Source: Oscillospiraceae bacterium (lineage in GTDB: Bacteria > Bacillota > Clostridia > Oscillospirales > Oscillospiraceae). Taken from it: a stretch of 64,000 bases of DNA. The DNA lies in NCBI GenBank assembly GCA_015068165.1, contig SVKZ01000002.1:1-64000 (forward strand), given 5' to 3'. A model generated the notes under the pieces. It had not been told where the DNA came from. It ran no database searches and worked only from the letters and a program-made list of their open reading frames with translations. A program made the position numbers and the translations under genes. Positions 48,496 to 58,059 of this stretch are shown in pieces. How positions within the stretch are numbered: the first letter of the stretch is position 1; every line of letters begins with the position of its first letter.

Positions 48496-50678
48496 AAATA
48501 GTGGAAACCTTTGAAAACCGATATGCGCTGCTATGTGCGGCCATCCAAAAATATATGCCCGATACGGATATGGACCGTATTGACCGGGCAGTAGCTTATG
48601 CAAAGGAAAAGCATAAGGATCAGAAGCGGAAGGACGGCTCTCCCTATGTGATCCACCCCTTGGCGGTGGCAGAGATCGTGGCGGAATTGGGTCTGGACGA
48701 AGAAGCGATCTTAGGCGCATTACTGCACGATTGTATTGAGGATACAGATGCCTCCTTTGATGAAATTGCAAAGCTCTTTGGGCAGACCTGTGCAGAGCTG
48801 GTGGAAGGTGTTACCAAGCTGACCCGTGCCAATTTCTCCAGCAATGAGCAGGAGCAGATGGAAAATCTGCGGAAGATGTTTATGGCAATGTCCAAAGACA
48901 TCCGGGTGGTGCTCATTAAAATTTCCGACCGGCTTCACAATATGCGGACCATGCAGTATCAGACACCGGAAAAGCAGCTTCTCAAGTGCCGGGAGACCAT
49001 GGATATATACGCCCCGTTGGCTTACCGCTTAGGTATGCAGAGGGTCAAATGGGAGCTGGAGGACATCGCTCTGCGGTATATTGATCCCACCAACTACGAA
49101 AAAATTATGGTCTATTTGCAGGCCCATAAGGAAAAGGACGAGGCATTTATGCACGCCGTCCAGGAGAAGATCCGGGACCGTCTTACAGAGGTGGGTATCC
49201 ACAATTCCACCTATGGCCGCATCAAGCACGTTTATTCCATCTATCGGAAAATGAACGCCCAGGATAAGACCATAGACGAACTGTATGATATTTACGCTTT
49301 CCGGGTGGTGGTGGATTCCATTCCGGATTGCTATAATGTACTGGGGCATATCCATGACCTTTTCAATCTGGTGCCCGGTCGGTTTAAGGATTATATCTCC
49401 ACCCCCAAGCCCAATATGTATCAAAGTCTGCATACCACCGTTATCGGCGAGCAGGGCATTCCCTTTGAGGTGCAGATCCGCACCTGGGAAATGCACGAAA
49501 CGGCGGAATACGGCGTTGCCGCCCACTGGAAATATAAGCAGGGTAGTGGAAATGCCCGGGATTTTGAATGGATCCGGCGTCTGCTGGAGAGCCAGCAGGA
49601 TACTGACGCGGAGGACTATGTCAGTTCCTTCAAAATTGATATGTTTGACGATGAGGTCTTCGTCTTTACGCCCAAAGGTAAGATCGTGTCCCTGCCTGCC
49701 GGCTCTACCCCTATCGACTTTGCCTATTTCATCCACTCCGGCGTGGGTAATTCTCTTGTGGGCGCGAAGATCAACAACCGCATCAGTAACATTGATACAA
49801 AACTTAAAAACGGCGATATTGTAGAGATTATTACCTCTAAGACTGCCAAAGGTCCCAGCCGTGATTGGCTGAACATCTGCCAGTCCAACCAAGCCCGGAC
49901 AAAAATCAAGCAGTGGTTCAAAAAGGAAAAGCGGGAGGAGAATATTCTCCACGGCCGCAGCAGCTTTGAAGCAGAAATGCGCCGCTTAATGCTGCCGCTG
50001 TCTGCTCTTACCGACCCGGAGCTGGAGGCAGGCCTTCTTAAAAAACTGGCCTTCGACACTTGGGACGATATGTATGCTGCCATTGGCTACGGCGGCCTTA
50101 CCGCAACCAAGGCTGTGGGCAGAATCCGGGATGACATCAACCGGGCCTCAAAGCCTCAGGCGGAAAAAACAGGCCCTCTGCGCCTGACACCGGAAAACGA
50201 AAGCGCCAAGCATAGCCGCCACAGCGCGGGCGGCGTGATTGTGGAGGATATTGACTCCTGTATGATCAAATTCGCCAAGTGCTGTACGCCCGTACCCGGA
50301 GATGCCATTATCGGCTTTATTACCCGGGGCTTTGGCGTATCTGTTCACCGGGCAGACTGCCCCAACACCGCGGGTCGGGATGACCCGGAAATGGCGGCCC
50401 GTTATGTCCGGGTTCGCTGGGCAAATATGGAAGAACAGCCCTTTGATACGACCCTGGAGCTGGACTGCATTACCCGGGATGGTCTGCTTTTGGATGTGGC
50501 TACCGTAATGACCACCGCCCGTGTCCGGGTCAAAGAATTGTTTGGTAAGGATCTGCCTGGCGGACACAGTGTATTTACCGTCCGTTTTGAGGTCCGGAAT
50601 GTGGCAGAGCTGGAAAGCATTCGCAATAAGCTGCTCAGCATCCGGGATGTGATCGGCTCCCGCAGAGGCCAGAATTGA
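48492..50678 (+). CDS. relA: Bifunctional (p)ppGpp synthetase/hydrolase
   Basis: Makes and degrades the alarmone (p)ppGpp in the stringent response. The 728-residue length is typical. Domains in order: HD hydrolase (HPLAVAEIVAELGLDEEAIL, then GALLHDCIEDT) with the His-Asp pair intact; synthetase (YDIYAFRVVVDSIPDCYNVL; DYISTPKPNMYQSLHTTV); TGS (EVFVFTPKGKIVSLPAGSTP); and C-terminal ACT. The start appears to be TTG 48492, overlapping the recJ stop, though GTG 48501 is an alternative. Order recJ-relA-dtd is common in Firmicutes. Confidence 0.97.
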   Translation: MKIVETFENRYALLCAAIQKYMPDTDMDRIDRAVAYAKEKHKDQKRKDGSPYVIHPLAVAEIVAELGLDEEAILGALLHDCIEDTDASFDEIAKLFGQTCAELVEGVTKLTRANFSSNEQEQMENLRKMFMAMSKDIRVVLIKISDRLHNMRTMQYQTPEKQLLKCRETMDIYAPLAYRLGMQRVKWELEDIALRYIDPTNYEKIMVYLQAHKEKDEAFMHAVQEKIRDRLTEVGIHNSTYGRIKHVYSIYRKMNAQDKTIDELYDIYAFRVVVDSIPDCYNVLGHIHDLFNLVPGRFKDYISTPKPNMYQSLHTTVIGEQGIPFEVQIRTWEMHETAEYGVAAHWKYKQGSGNARDFEWIRRLLESQQDTDAEDYVSSFKIDMFDDEVFVFTPKGKIVSLPAGSTPIDFAYFIHSGVGNSLVGAKINNRISNIDTKLKNGDIVEIITSKTAKGPSRDWLNICQSNQARTKIKQWFKKEKREENILHGRSSFEAEMRRLMLPLSALTDPELEAGLLKKLAFDTWDDMYAAIGYGGLTATKAVGRIRDDINRASKPQAEKTGPLRLTPENESAKHSRHSAGGVIVEDIDSCMIKFAKCCTPVPGDAIIGFITRGFGVSVHRADCPNTAGRDDPEMAARYVRVRWANMEEQPFDTTLELDCITRDGLLLDVATVMTTARVRVKELFGKDLPGGHSVFTVRFEVRNVAELESIRNKLLSIRDVIGSRRGQN

Positions 50679-50688
50679 GAGGAAAACT

Positions 50689-51156
50689 ATGCGCGCAGTA
50701 CTGACAAGAGTAAATTCCGCCTCCGTTACCATTGACGGTCAGGTGGTGGGTAAAATCGGCAAAGGCTTTTTGATCCTTTTGGGTGTTGGCCCAGAGGACA
50801 CAGAGGAAAAATGCCGGTATTTAGCGGAAAAGGCCTTGGGCCTCCGCGTTTTCGAGGATGAAAACGGGAAGATGAACTTGGGCCTTTCCGATGTGGGTGG
50901 CCAGGTGTTGGTTGTCAGCCAGTTTACCCTTTACGGCAACTGCCGCAAGGGTCGCCGTCCCAGCTTTACCGATGCGGCAAACCCGGAATTGGGCAACCGG
51001 CTTTATGAAAAATTCCTCACATATTGCGACGAATTGGGCTATGCACCCCAGCACGGCATTTTCGGTGCGGATATGCAGGTGGAATCGGTCAACGACGGCC
51101 CGGTTACCTTGCTTTTGGATACAGATTTACTGTTAGATACCCCCCGCAGAGGTTAA
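50689..51156 (+). CDS. dtd: D-aminoacyl-tRNA deacylase
   Basis: Removes D-amino acids (and glycine) mischarged on tRNA. Its 155 residues show the full family pattern: MRAVLTRVNSASVTIDGQ at the start, GLRVFEDENGKMNLGL, QVLVVSQFTLYGNCRKGRRP with the active-site Ser-Gln, and NDGPVTLLLDT at the end. It starts 10 bases after relA, with GAGAGGA upstream. Confidence 0.97.
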   Translation: MRAVLTRVNSASVTIDGQVVGKIGKGFLILLGVGPEDTEEKCRYLAEKALGLRVFEDENGKMNLGLSDVGGQVLVVSQFTLYGNCRKGRRPSFTDAANPELGNRLYEKFLTYCDELGYAPQHGIFGADMQVESVNDGPVTLLLDTDLLLDTPRRG

Positions 51157-51161
51157 AGACT

Positions 51162-51758
51162 ATGGAAATCATCACAATGCCCGTGGGCGATTATCAGACC
51201 AACTGCTATATGGTATGGCAGGAGGGGCGGGAGGACTGTATTCTCATTGACCCAGGCTATTTGCCGGAAAGAATATTGGCATTCGTCCGTCAGCAGGGAA
51301 AGACCGTAAGTGCAATTCTGCTCACCCACGGTCATTTTGACCATGTGGGCGGCGTTCGCAAGATCGCTGAGGAGACCGGTTGCCATGTTTATCTACGGGA
51401 AGAAGAAAAAACCTTGCCCTCATTTATGACCGCCGGGGAACTGTATAGCACCCACGGCTACTCAGATGCGGTAACTGTGGCAGGTCTTACCTTCACCGTT
51501 TTGCATACCCCCGGGCATACCCCGGGCTCTGTATGCCTTATTTGTCAGGACGCTATTTTTGCGGGGGATACCCTTTTTGCCGGTTCTTGCGGCAGAACGG
51601 ATTTCTCAGGCAGCGATCCTGCCAAGATGAAAGAATCCTTGCAAAGACTCTACGCCCTTCCCGGCGATTATCGGGTATTCCCCGGCCACGGAGAGGACAC
51701 TACATTGCAATATGAACGGGAGTATAATCCCTATATGAGAGCGATGTCATTAAGTTAG
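51162..51758 (+). CDS. MBL-fold metallohydrolase (glyoxalase II-like)
   Basis: A 198-residue metallo-beta-lactamase-fold enzyme. It has the binuclear metal motif THGHFDHVGG (HxHxDH), later metal ligands in HTPGHTPGSVC and IFAGDTLFAGSCGRTD, and the final His in VFPGHGEDTTL. It is the short hydroxyacylglutathione hydrolase-like type that follows dtd in many Firmicutes. Its physiological substrate is unclear. It has AGAGG upstream and starts 5 bases after dtd. Confidence 0.93.
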   Translation: MEIITMPVGDYQTNCYMVWQEGREDCILIDPGYLPERILAFVRQQGKTVSAILLTHGHFDHVGGVRKIAEETGCHVYLREEEKTLPSFMTAGELYSTHGYSDAVTVAGLTFTVLHTPGHTPGSVCLICQDAIFAGDTLFAGSCGRTDFSGSDPAKMKESLQRLYALPGDYRVFPGHGEDTTLQYEREYNPYMRAMSLS

Positions 51759-51864
51759 TGTCATTGCGAACCAGCGACATAAGTCGCTGGTGTGGCAATC
51801 TCAAGGAACAAAGTTTCATTTTTAGATTCCCACGCCAGCGTGCGCGCTGGCTCGGAATGACAAT
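51759..51864. repeat. Dispersed repeat R5, full two-hairpin copy
   Basis: TGTCATTGCGAA, stem CCAGCGAC-ATAA-GTCGCTGG, TGTGGCAATCT; a 25-base spacer; then GATTCCCAC, stem GCCAGCG-TGC-GCGCTGGC, TCGGAATGACA. The flanking blocks recur at 26.73 kb with different stems, and one end is at 16.58 kb. It lies in the gap before hemZ. Confidence 0.8.
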
Positions 51865-51894
51865 AAGGATTGATTTGTTTATGAAAGGCGCGCT

Positions 51895-53325
51895 ATGAAA
51901 TTAGAGCTGATAGGCCATACAGAGGAATACGCCGTTTCCCAACTGCAAATGGCGCTATTTCCCGCCGGACAGGAGGGGAGCGCCCGTTCCCGTCTTTGCC
52001 GGGGGGAGACTTGGCTCACCACTGTAACAGAAATATGTATCGACGGCAAAAAGACCCGGGCGGTAAAACGGATTCGGGCAGGGGAGGAGACAGTGCGCTC
52101 CCGTCGCCGTGTTTTGCAGCAGAGCTTCTATGCCGCGGCTTTGCCTCACTTGAATGAAATTCCCGCTTGGGGTGCGTTAGCCGGTGTCCGGCCTACCAAA
52201 ATCACCACCAAACACCTTTTAGAGGGTGGCACAATAGAAAGCGCTGACCGTCTGCTAAAGGATGTGTACTATGTAACGGATGACCGGCGGAAATTGGCCC
52301 TTTCCTGCTCCCTTTCTACCGTAAATGCGGTAAAGCAGATGGATAAGGACGACATTTCTCTTTATATCGGCATCCCTTTTTGCCCCACAAGATGTACCTA
52401 CTGCAGCTTTGTCAGCCGGACAGTGGGGAAACGGATGGACTTAATGGAGCCGTACTTGGAAGCCCTGCAAAAGGAGCTTATCTTTACGGGGGAGCTTCTG
52501 AAGGACTCCGGCAAGTGCGTGCGTACCCTCTATATCGGCGGCGGCACGCCTACTACGCTGTCGGCTTCTCAAATGGAGCGGCTGCTTGGTGGAATAGGCG
52601 ACCATTTAGACCTGCACCGCTGCATAGAATTTACCGTAGAGGGCGGCAGACCGGATACCTTGAATGGGGAAAAGCTCCGCGTCATCCGCGCCGGTGGCGC
52701 AGATCGGATCAGCATTAACCCCCAGACGATGGAGGATCACGTCCTCCGTGCCTGCGGCAGACCTCATACTGCCCAGGATGTGGAGAGGTGCTACGCCCTC
52801 GCCCGGGATGCTGGGTTTGACGCCATCAATATGGACCTGATTGCCGGATTGCCCCAAGACAGTGTGGATGGCTTTATTCGCTCTCTTGACCGTGTGGCGG
52901 CGCTACGGCCTGCCAATATTACGGTCCATACCCTTGCCCTAAAAAAGGGCGCAGACCTGTTTGAAAAACGGGCGGCGCTTCCGGATTATAATGCCGTTTC
53001 CCAAATGGTGGCTTATGCCAATGACAAAATCTTTGCCGATGGCTATGTGCCCTATTATCTCTACCGGCAGAAATATATGTCCGGTAGCTTTGAAAATGTA
53101 GGCTTCAGTAAAAATGGACAGGATTGCCTGTATAATATTTATATGATGGAAGAGCTCCACCCCATCTTATCCTTAGGCGGCGGTGGTATGAATAAAGTGA
53201 ATTTGCCGTCAGGCGCACTCCAGCGCTTCCATAACCCGAAATTCCCGGAGCAGTATATTGCCCAAATAGACGATGTACTGCGCCAAAAGGAAGAACTGTT
53301 TGCCCTGATGAAAGGAAGTGTGTAA
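51895..53325 (+). CDS. hemZ: Radical SAM coproporphyrinogen dehydrogenase HemZ-like
   Basis: A 476-residue radical SAM enzyme of the HemN/HemZ group, typical of Clostridia and Bacilli. It has an N-terminal domain of about 150 residues with GVRPTKITTKHLLEGGT, the 4Fe-4S motif CPTRCTYC after YIGIPF, RTLYIGGGTPTTLSASQMER, and DLIAGLPQDSVDGFIRSLDR. The family is annotated as oxygen-independent coproporphyrinogen oxidase, though the reaction in anaerobes without heme is not settled. No other heme genes are in the window. Confidence 0.92.
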   Translation: MKLELIGHTEEYAVSQLQMALFPAGQEGSARSRLCRGETWLTTVTEICIDGKKTRAVKRIRAGEETVRSRRRVLQQSFYAAALPHLNEIPAWGALAGVRPTKITTKHLLEGGTIESADRLLKDVYYVTDDRRKLALSCSLSTVNAVKQMDKDDISLYIGIPFCPTRCTYCSFVSRTVGKRMDLMEPYLEALQKELIFTGELLKDSGKCVRTLYIGGGTPTTLSASQMERLLGGIGDHLDLHRCIEFTVEGGRPDTLNGEKLRVIRAGGADRISINPQTMEDHVLRACGRPHTAQDVERCYALARDAGFDAINMDLIAGLPQDSVDGFIRSLDRVAALRPANITVHTLALKKGADLFEKRAALPDYNAVSQMVAYANDKIFADGYVPYYLYRQKYMSGSFENVGFSKNGQDCLYNIYMMEELHPILSLGGGGMNKVNLPSGALQRFHNPKFPEQYIAQIDDVLRQKEELFALMKGSV

Positions 53326-54645
53326 ATGGATACGCTGATCTCCAATGTTACCGTGGTAACGATGAATGAGAAAATGGATGTGGTGTTCGGCGGCTTCATC
53401 GGTATTGACGGGGGAAAAATCACCTACATAGGGACTTCTGCGCCGGAGGAGACCCCCAGTACCATTATTGACGGTACGGGAATGGTGGCCATCCCCGGCC
53501 TTGTCAATGCCCATACCCATTTGGCGACCACCGTAATGCGTGGTTATTTGGACGATGCAGAAAATAAGGAGGCGCTTACCCAGCTTCTCCAAAAGGAAGC
53601 CAAAATGGACAGTAAATGCGCCAAGGCATCTGCGCTTTTAGGGATAGCGGAGTGCTTGCGGTTTGGCGTTACCTCGGTATCTGACCTTTACTATTTCCCG
53701 GATGCTGTGGCGGAAGCCGCCGCAGAAACAGGAATCAAAGCCAATGTGGCACTTTCTGCCAATCGCTTCATTGACGAAAGCGAGGATTTTGACTTTGAGA
53801 CAGATCCGCAGTGTCGGGAGCTTTGCCGGGTAAAAGAGAAATGGCACGGCTATGATGACGGCAGAATTCAAATCGACTGCGGCATCCACGCCGAATACAC
53901 AAGCAACTATAAGCTTTGGGAAGGCCTTTCTGCTTATGCCGTGGAGGAAGGTCTGCGCATTCAGCTACATTTGGCGCAAACAGAGGAAGAAGCTACATCC
54001 TGCGAGGATAGAACCGGCCTTACCCAGACAGAGCTGCTCTCTGCCCACGGCCTTTTGAATGTTCCGGCTACCGCCGCCGGATGTACAGCCCTATCCGAAA
54101 CCGATCGAAAGATCTTGGGCAAAAAAGGGGCATCTGCCGTGGCAATCCCTGTTTCCGATGGGAAAGCAGGTCGGGTAACAACCCCCATTTCCGCATGCGT
54201 AAAAGCCGGTATGAATGTGGCATTGGGAACAGACGGCGCTGTGAACTGCGGGAATTTGGATATGTTCGAAGTAATGCGACAAACGGCCTTTAACGCCCGT
54301 AAAGCCGGCGGCGATGCCTCTGCAATGCCTGCGCCTGCGGTGCTGATGATGGCAACGGTCTGCGGTGCCTGTGCCCAAGGCCGGGCAGATAACACCGGTA
54401 TGTTGAAAACCGGGATGGATGCGGATATTGTTCTTGTGGATTTCTCCGCGCCCCACCTGATGCCCTGCCATAATGTCCTTTCCGGTCTTGTGTTTGCCGC
54501 AAAGGGCGGCGATGTGGCAATGACGATGGTCCGGGGCAAGATTCTCTATCAAAACGGTCAATTCCCCACAATAGACCTTTCTTCTGTGGTGCAGACCCTG
54601 ACCCAGTACGCCATAGCCAAGCTGTTTAGCGATTCGGCAGAATAA
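53326..54645 (+). CDS. Amidohydrolase, MtaD/SAH-deaminase-like
   Basis: A 439-residue metal-dependent deaminase or hydrolase. Metal ligands are seen in GLVNAHTHLATTVMRGYLDD (HxH), IQLHLAQTEEE and LGTDGAVNCGNLDMFE. The position usually read as HAPYT in MtaD is HAEYTS here. The family acts on 5'-methylthioadenosine, S-adenosylhomocysteine or related purines. It follows hemZ directly, with no gap between stop and ATG, and is therefore in the same operon. Confidence 0.88.
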   Translation: MDTLISNVTVVTMNEKMDVVFGGFIGIDGGKITYIGTSAPEETPSTIIDGTGMVAIPGLVNAHTHLATTVMRGYLDDAENKEALTQLLQKEAKMDSKCAKASALLGIAECLRFGVTSVSDLYYFPDAVAEAAAETGIKANVALSANRFIDESEDFDFETDPQCRELCRVKEKWHGYDDGRIQIDCGIHAEYTSNYKLWEGLSAYAVEEGLRIQLHLAQTEEEATSCEDRTGLTQTELLSAHGLLNVPATAAGCTALSETDRKILGKKGASAVAIPVSDGKAGRVTTPISACVKAGMNVALGTDGAVNCGNLDMFEVMRQTAFNARKAGGDASAMPAPAVLMMATVCGACAQGRADNTGMLKTGMDADIVLVDFSAPHLMPCHNVLSGLVFAAKGGDVAMTMVRGKILYQNGQFPTIDLSSVVQTLTQYAIAKLFSDSAE

Positions 54646-54657
54646 GGGAGGGCGCAA

Positions 54658-56337
54658 ATGGAAAAGAATAATAAGCAAAGCTTCCTCCACGGCGCGGCAC
54701 TCCTTGCCATTGCAGTAGCGGTGGTGAAGGTTATCGGCGCGCTGTATAAAATCCCATTAAAGGCGATTATCGGCGATCAGGGCTACGGTTATTTCACCAC
54801 GGCCTACGATATTTACTCCGTACTTTTGATGATTTCCACCGCGGGTCTGCCCATTGCCACCTCCCGGCTCATCAGTCAGGCAAATTCCTTAGGAAACTAT
54901 AATCAGGTCCGCAGAATCTACAAGACCTCCCGAACGGTGTTTTTGGCGCTGGGCATTTTCAGCACAGCGGTGATGGTACTGGGCTGCCATTGGCTTGCGG
55001 ATATGATGGAACAGCCGGACGCCTGGGCGGCTATTTTGTGCCTTGCGCCCTGCGCCCTCTTTATGGGCATTATGTCTCCCAGCCGGGGCTTTTTCCAGGG
55101 TCAGGGCAATATGCGCCCCACATCCCGTTCCCAAATGCTGGAGGCATTTGTCAAGCTGATTGTAGGTTTGGCACTGGCATACTGTTTCATGCGCTTTACC
55201 TCTCAGGTTCACCTGGCGGCTGCCGGTGCGATTTTGGGCGTAACGGTCAGCTGTATGGTTTCAGCGGCCTATTTGGTTACAAAACTGCAGAAAGCCTATA
55301 AGGCCCTTCCTGAGAGCGCCGATACCCCCGAGAGCTTTGGTACAACAGCAAAAGAGCTTCTGAAGGTGGCAGTTCCCATTACCATTGGCTCTGCCGGTCT
55401 GCAGCTGCTGACAGTAGTGGAAACCGGTCTTTATATGGATCGGATCGTAGATCTTTTGAACACCAACCGCTACACGGGCGAGTTGATTGACCTGCTCCGT
55501 CAGCAGGTAACGGCGGCTACCCCCGGACTTACTGCCCAGCAGGTAAGCTCCCAGGTGGCGGCAAACCTAAAGGGTATCTATAATTTCGCACAGACCATTT
55601 TTAATATGCCTACCGCCTTTATTATTCCCATCGGAACCAGCGTTTTGCCTGCCATTACGGAATACCTGACACTAAAAAAGGATCAGCAGGTCCGCGCTAC
55701 TGAGGAATCCGCCGCCCGGATCACAGGTCTGATTTCTCTGCCTTGCGCGGTGGGTCTTGTGGTGCTGTCTGAACCGGTTATGGCACTGCTGGGCGGCTAT
55801 ACAGGATTAAAGCTCACCCTTGCCGGGCAACTGATGGCGTTGTTGGGAATGTGCGTTTATGCCTACACGGTTATCCAGTACACCAATGTGGTGCTCCAGT
55901 CTCACGGTTATGCCCACGTTCCGGTGGTCAATATGCTCCTTTCCGGCATTGTGAAACTGATTGTGGTCTATTTCCTGGCGGGCAATCCTGCTGTCGGTAT
56001 TTTGGGCGTTCCCGTTGGCACACTCCTTTGCTATGTGAGCATTGCACTGCTCAACCTTGCGGCGATCCGCCGCTGTGTGCCGCAAAAGCCAAAGCTTCTC
56101 ACAAATCTCCTGCGTCCGGTGTTGCCTGCGGCGGTTATGGGCGTAGCGGTTTGGGGTGTGCTGTGGCTATTACAGAATGTGCTGCACATCACCAGCCGGA
56201 TCATCCTCTGCGGCGCACCGATCTGTGTTGGCGCGGCAATTTACCTTGTTATGGTGGTTTTGACCCGTACGATTACCAGAGAAGACTGCGCTCTTCTGCC
56301 AAAAGGGGATAAAATTGCCAAAATATTGGGGTTATAA
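54658..56337 (+). CDS. SpoVB/MurJ-like MOP-family lipid flippase
   Basis: A 559-residue membrane protein with about 14 hydrophobic segments. It begins FLHGAALLAIAVAVVKVIGA, LYKIPLKAIIGDQGYGYFTT, the hallmark of SpoVB and YabM relatives in spore formers. It belongs to the multidrug/oligosaccharidyl-lipid/polysaccharide superfamily and probably flips a lipid-linked precursor for cortex or wall synthesis. GGGAGG precedes the ATG, 12 bases after the amidohydrolase. The neighbouring hup-rqcP genes match the usual spoVB-mazG-hup-rqcP order, except that mazG is absent. Confidence 0.9.
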   Translation: MEKNNKQSFLHGAALLAIAVAVVKVIGALYKIPLKAIIGDQGYGYFTTAYDIYSVLLMISTAGLPIATSRLISQANSLGNYNQVRRIYKTSRTVFLALGIFSTAVMVLGCHWLADMMEQPDAWAAILCLAPCALFMGIMSPSRGFFQGQGNMRPTSRSQMLEAFVKLIVGLALAYCFMRFTSQVHLAAAGAILGVTVSCMVSAAYLVTKLQKAYKALPESADTPESFGTTAKELLKVAVPITIGSAGLQLLTVVETGLYMDRIVDLLNTNRYTGELIDLLRQQVTAATPGLTAQQVSSQVAANLKGIYNFAQTIFNMPTAFIIPIGTSVLPAITEYLTLKKDQQVRATEESAARITGLISLPCAVGLVVLSEPVMALLGGYTGLKLTLAGQLMALLGMCVYAYTVIQYTNVVLQSHGYAHVPVVNMLLSGIVKLIVVYFLAGNPAVGILGVPVGTLLCYVSIALLNLAAIRRCVPQKPKLLTNLLRPVLPAAVMGVAVWGVLWLLQNVLHITSRIILCGAPICVGAAIYLVMVVLTRTITREDCALLPKGDKIAKILGL

Positions 56338-56418
56338 GGAAAAAAACCTTGCAATTTATACAAGAATATGGTAATTTTATGGTAGCCAATAAATAAAACT
56401 AAGAGAGGTAGAAATACT

Positions 56419-56694
56419 ATGACTAAAACGGAACTCATCGCTGCCGTAGCCGAGAAGGCCGGCCTGACTAAGAAGGACGCTGATCGCGTTGTTGCCGCTA
56501 CTTTTGAGACCATCGCTCAGGCACTTGCTAATGGCGATAAGGTTCAAATTTCCGGCTTCGGTATTTTCGATACCAAGAAGCGTGAAGCCCGCACCGGTCT
56601 GAACCCCCGCACCAAGGAAACCATCCAGATTCCTGCTTCCACCCAGCCCGTATTCAAGGCAGGCAAGGCTCTGAAGGATGTGGTTTCCAAGTAA
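56419..56694 (+). CDS. hup: DNA-binding protein HU
   Basis: Nucleoid protein of 91 residues that bends DNA. MTKTELIAAVAEKAGLTKKD is the dimerisation helix pair. SGFGIFDTKKREARTGLNPR, then TKETIQIPASTQPVFKAG, is the DNA-binding arm with the Pro at its tip. Codon use is biased, consistent with high expression. GAGAGGT precedes the ATG. Its stop overlaps the start of rqcP (TAATG). Confidence 0.98.
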   Translation: MTKTELIAAVAEKAGLTKKDADRVVAATFETIAQALANGDKVQISGFGIFDTKKREARTGLNPRTKETIQIPASTQPVFKAGKALKDVVSK

Positions 56695-56933
56695 TGCGCC
56701 TGGATAAATACCTGAAGGTTTCCCGGCTCATTAAGCGCCGCACCGTTGCCAACGAAGCCTGCGACAATGGACGCATCAGCGTTAACGGCAGAGTGGTCAA
56801 GGCCAGCTATGAGGTAAAGGTAGGAGACCGGCTTGAGATTTCTATGGGTCCTCGTACGGTGACAGTAGAGGTCGTTCAGGTGGCCGACAATGTCCGAAAG
56901 GACGATGCCGGTATGATGTATAAAGAGATATAA
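56694..56933 (+). CDS. rqcP: S4-domain RNA-binding protein RqcP
   Basis: A 79-residue S4-domain protein (MRLDKYLKVSRLIKRRTVAN, then RISVNGRVVKASYEVKVGDR), formerly YabO. In Bacillus subtilis RqcP works with RqcH in ribosome-associated quality control, stabilising P-site tRNA during C-terminal Ala tailing. Its coupling to hup by a one-base overlap is common in Firmicutes. rqcH is not in the window. Confidence 0.93.
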   Translation: MRLDKYLKVSRLIKRRTVANEACDNGRISVNGRVVKASYEVKVGDRLEISMGPRTVTVEVVQVADNVRKDDAGMMYKEI

Positions 56934-56934
56934 T

Positions 56935-56969
56935 AAAAAAAGGATGTGCTGTACGGCACATCCTTTTTA
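56935..56969. terminator. Bidirectional terminator between rqcP and glucokinase
   Basis: AAAAAGGATGTGC and GCACATCCTTTTT pair around TGTACG. It serves both converging genes. Confidence 0.85.
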
Positions 56970-56986
56970 TATGTATATGAAACCGA

Positions 56987-57922
56987 TTAACCGAATTTTT
57001 GCAAAGCCAGCTTAAATGTACCGTAGATGCCTGCATCGTTGCCCAAAGTGGCAAGGGCCAACCGGGTGGTTCTGCAGGGGGCGAAGGCATATTTCTGCAT
57101 AGGTGCTAAAGCGCCGTCGAGTAATATTTGTCCAGCTTTGCTGACACCGCCGCCCAAAACGATCACATCCGGGTCCACAGTACAGCACAAAGTACCTAAG
57201 AAACGACCCATCAGCTCAAAATACCGGTCCAGTACAGCAGTGGCAAGGGTATCTTTTTCCCGTCCTGCATCAAAAATGCGCTTGGCAGACAGCTCGCCGC
57301 TATCCAGCACTGAGGCTTCGTGGGGAAGGGAAAGGGCTTCCCGTGCCAGCCGAACAATGCCGGTGGCAGATAAATATTGCTCTGCACAGCCGTGTTTTCC
57401 ACAATTGCAGGGGATGGGATCGTCCGGACAAAGGGGGATATGTCCGATCTCACCGCCTGCGCCATGAACACCGGCTACGATCTTGCCGTCGCAGACGATT
57501 CCGCCGCCTACACCTGTGCCCAAGGTTACAAAAATCATATTTTCGTTGCCTGCGCCTTGCCAGCATTCGCCTAAGGCGGCCATAGTGGCATCGTTGCCGC
57601 AGGCAACCGGCAGGCCGGTCAGGTCTCCCAACTCCCGGGGGACATCTTTTTTGCCCCAGCCCAAGTTGATGCAATTAAAGACCACACCGTAAAGATCTAC
57701 TGAGCCGGGCACACCAATACCAATGCCCAGCACATCCTCCCGGCAGACCTGATTTTCCTCCAGATACGCTGTTACAGAGGTGGCAATATCGGATAGAATA
57801 CGACTGCCGTTATCTGTCTTGTCTGTGGAAATCTCCCATTTTGAAAGGCAAGTGCCGTTTTCTTCAAAAAAGGCCAATTTGACGGTTGTACCGCCTAAAT
57901 CAATACCAAAACCGTAACGCAT
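56987..57922 (-). CDS. ROK-family glucokinase
   Basis: Phosphorylates glucose with ATP. The 311-residue protein has the phosphate-1 loop GFGIDLGGTTVKLAFFEENG, GIGIGVPGSVD, VTLGTGVGGGIVCDGKIVAG, GGEIGHIPL (active-site and zinc His) and the ROK zinc motif CNCGKHGCAEQYLS. No N-terminal DNA-binding domain, so it is an enzyme and not a repressor. ATG 57922 has GGAGG 8 bases upstream. It is divergent from pgi, so the first two glycolytic enzymes lie back to back. Confidence 0.92.
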   Translation of the reverse strand: MRYGFGIDLGGTTVKLAFFEENGTCLSKWEISTDKTDNGSRILSDIATSVTAYLEENQVCREDVLGIGIGVPGSVDLYGVVFNCINLGWGKKDVPRELGDLTGLPVACGNDATMAALGECWQGAGNENMIFVTLGTGVGGGIVCDGKIVAGVHGAGGEIGHIPLCPDDPIPCNCGKHGCAEQYLSATGIVRLAREALSLPHEASVLDSGELSAKRIFDAGREKDTLATAVLDRYFELMGRFLGTLCCTVDPDVIVLGGGVSKAGQILLDGALAPMQKYAFAPCRTTRLALATLGNDAGIYGTFKLALQKFG

Positions 57923-57998
57923 AAGAAACACCTCCAAAAGTGAATCTATCATACATCAAAATATTTAAAAAAGCTACTTAAAAAACAAAACTTGTCCC

Positions 57999-58027
57999 TT
58001 GTGTTTGCTATTATTGTGTGGTAAGAT
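57999..58027 (+). promoter_or_regulatory. Promoter of pgi
   Basis: TTGTGT, 17 bases, TAAGAT, 32 bases before the ATG. Confidence 0.45.
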
Positions 58028-58059
58028 ACTTTTAGTTAAATAATAAGGAGGATAACATT

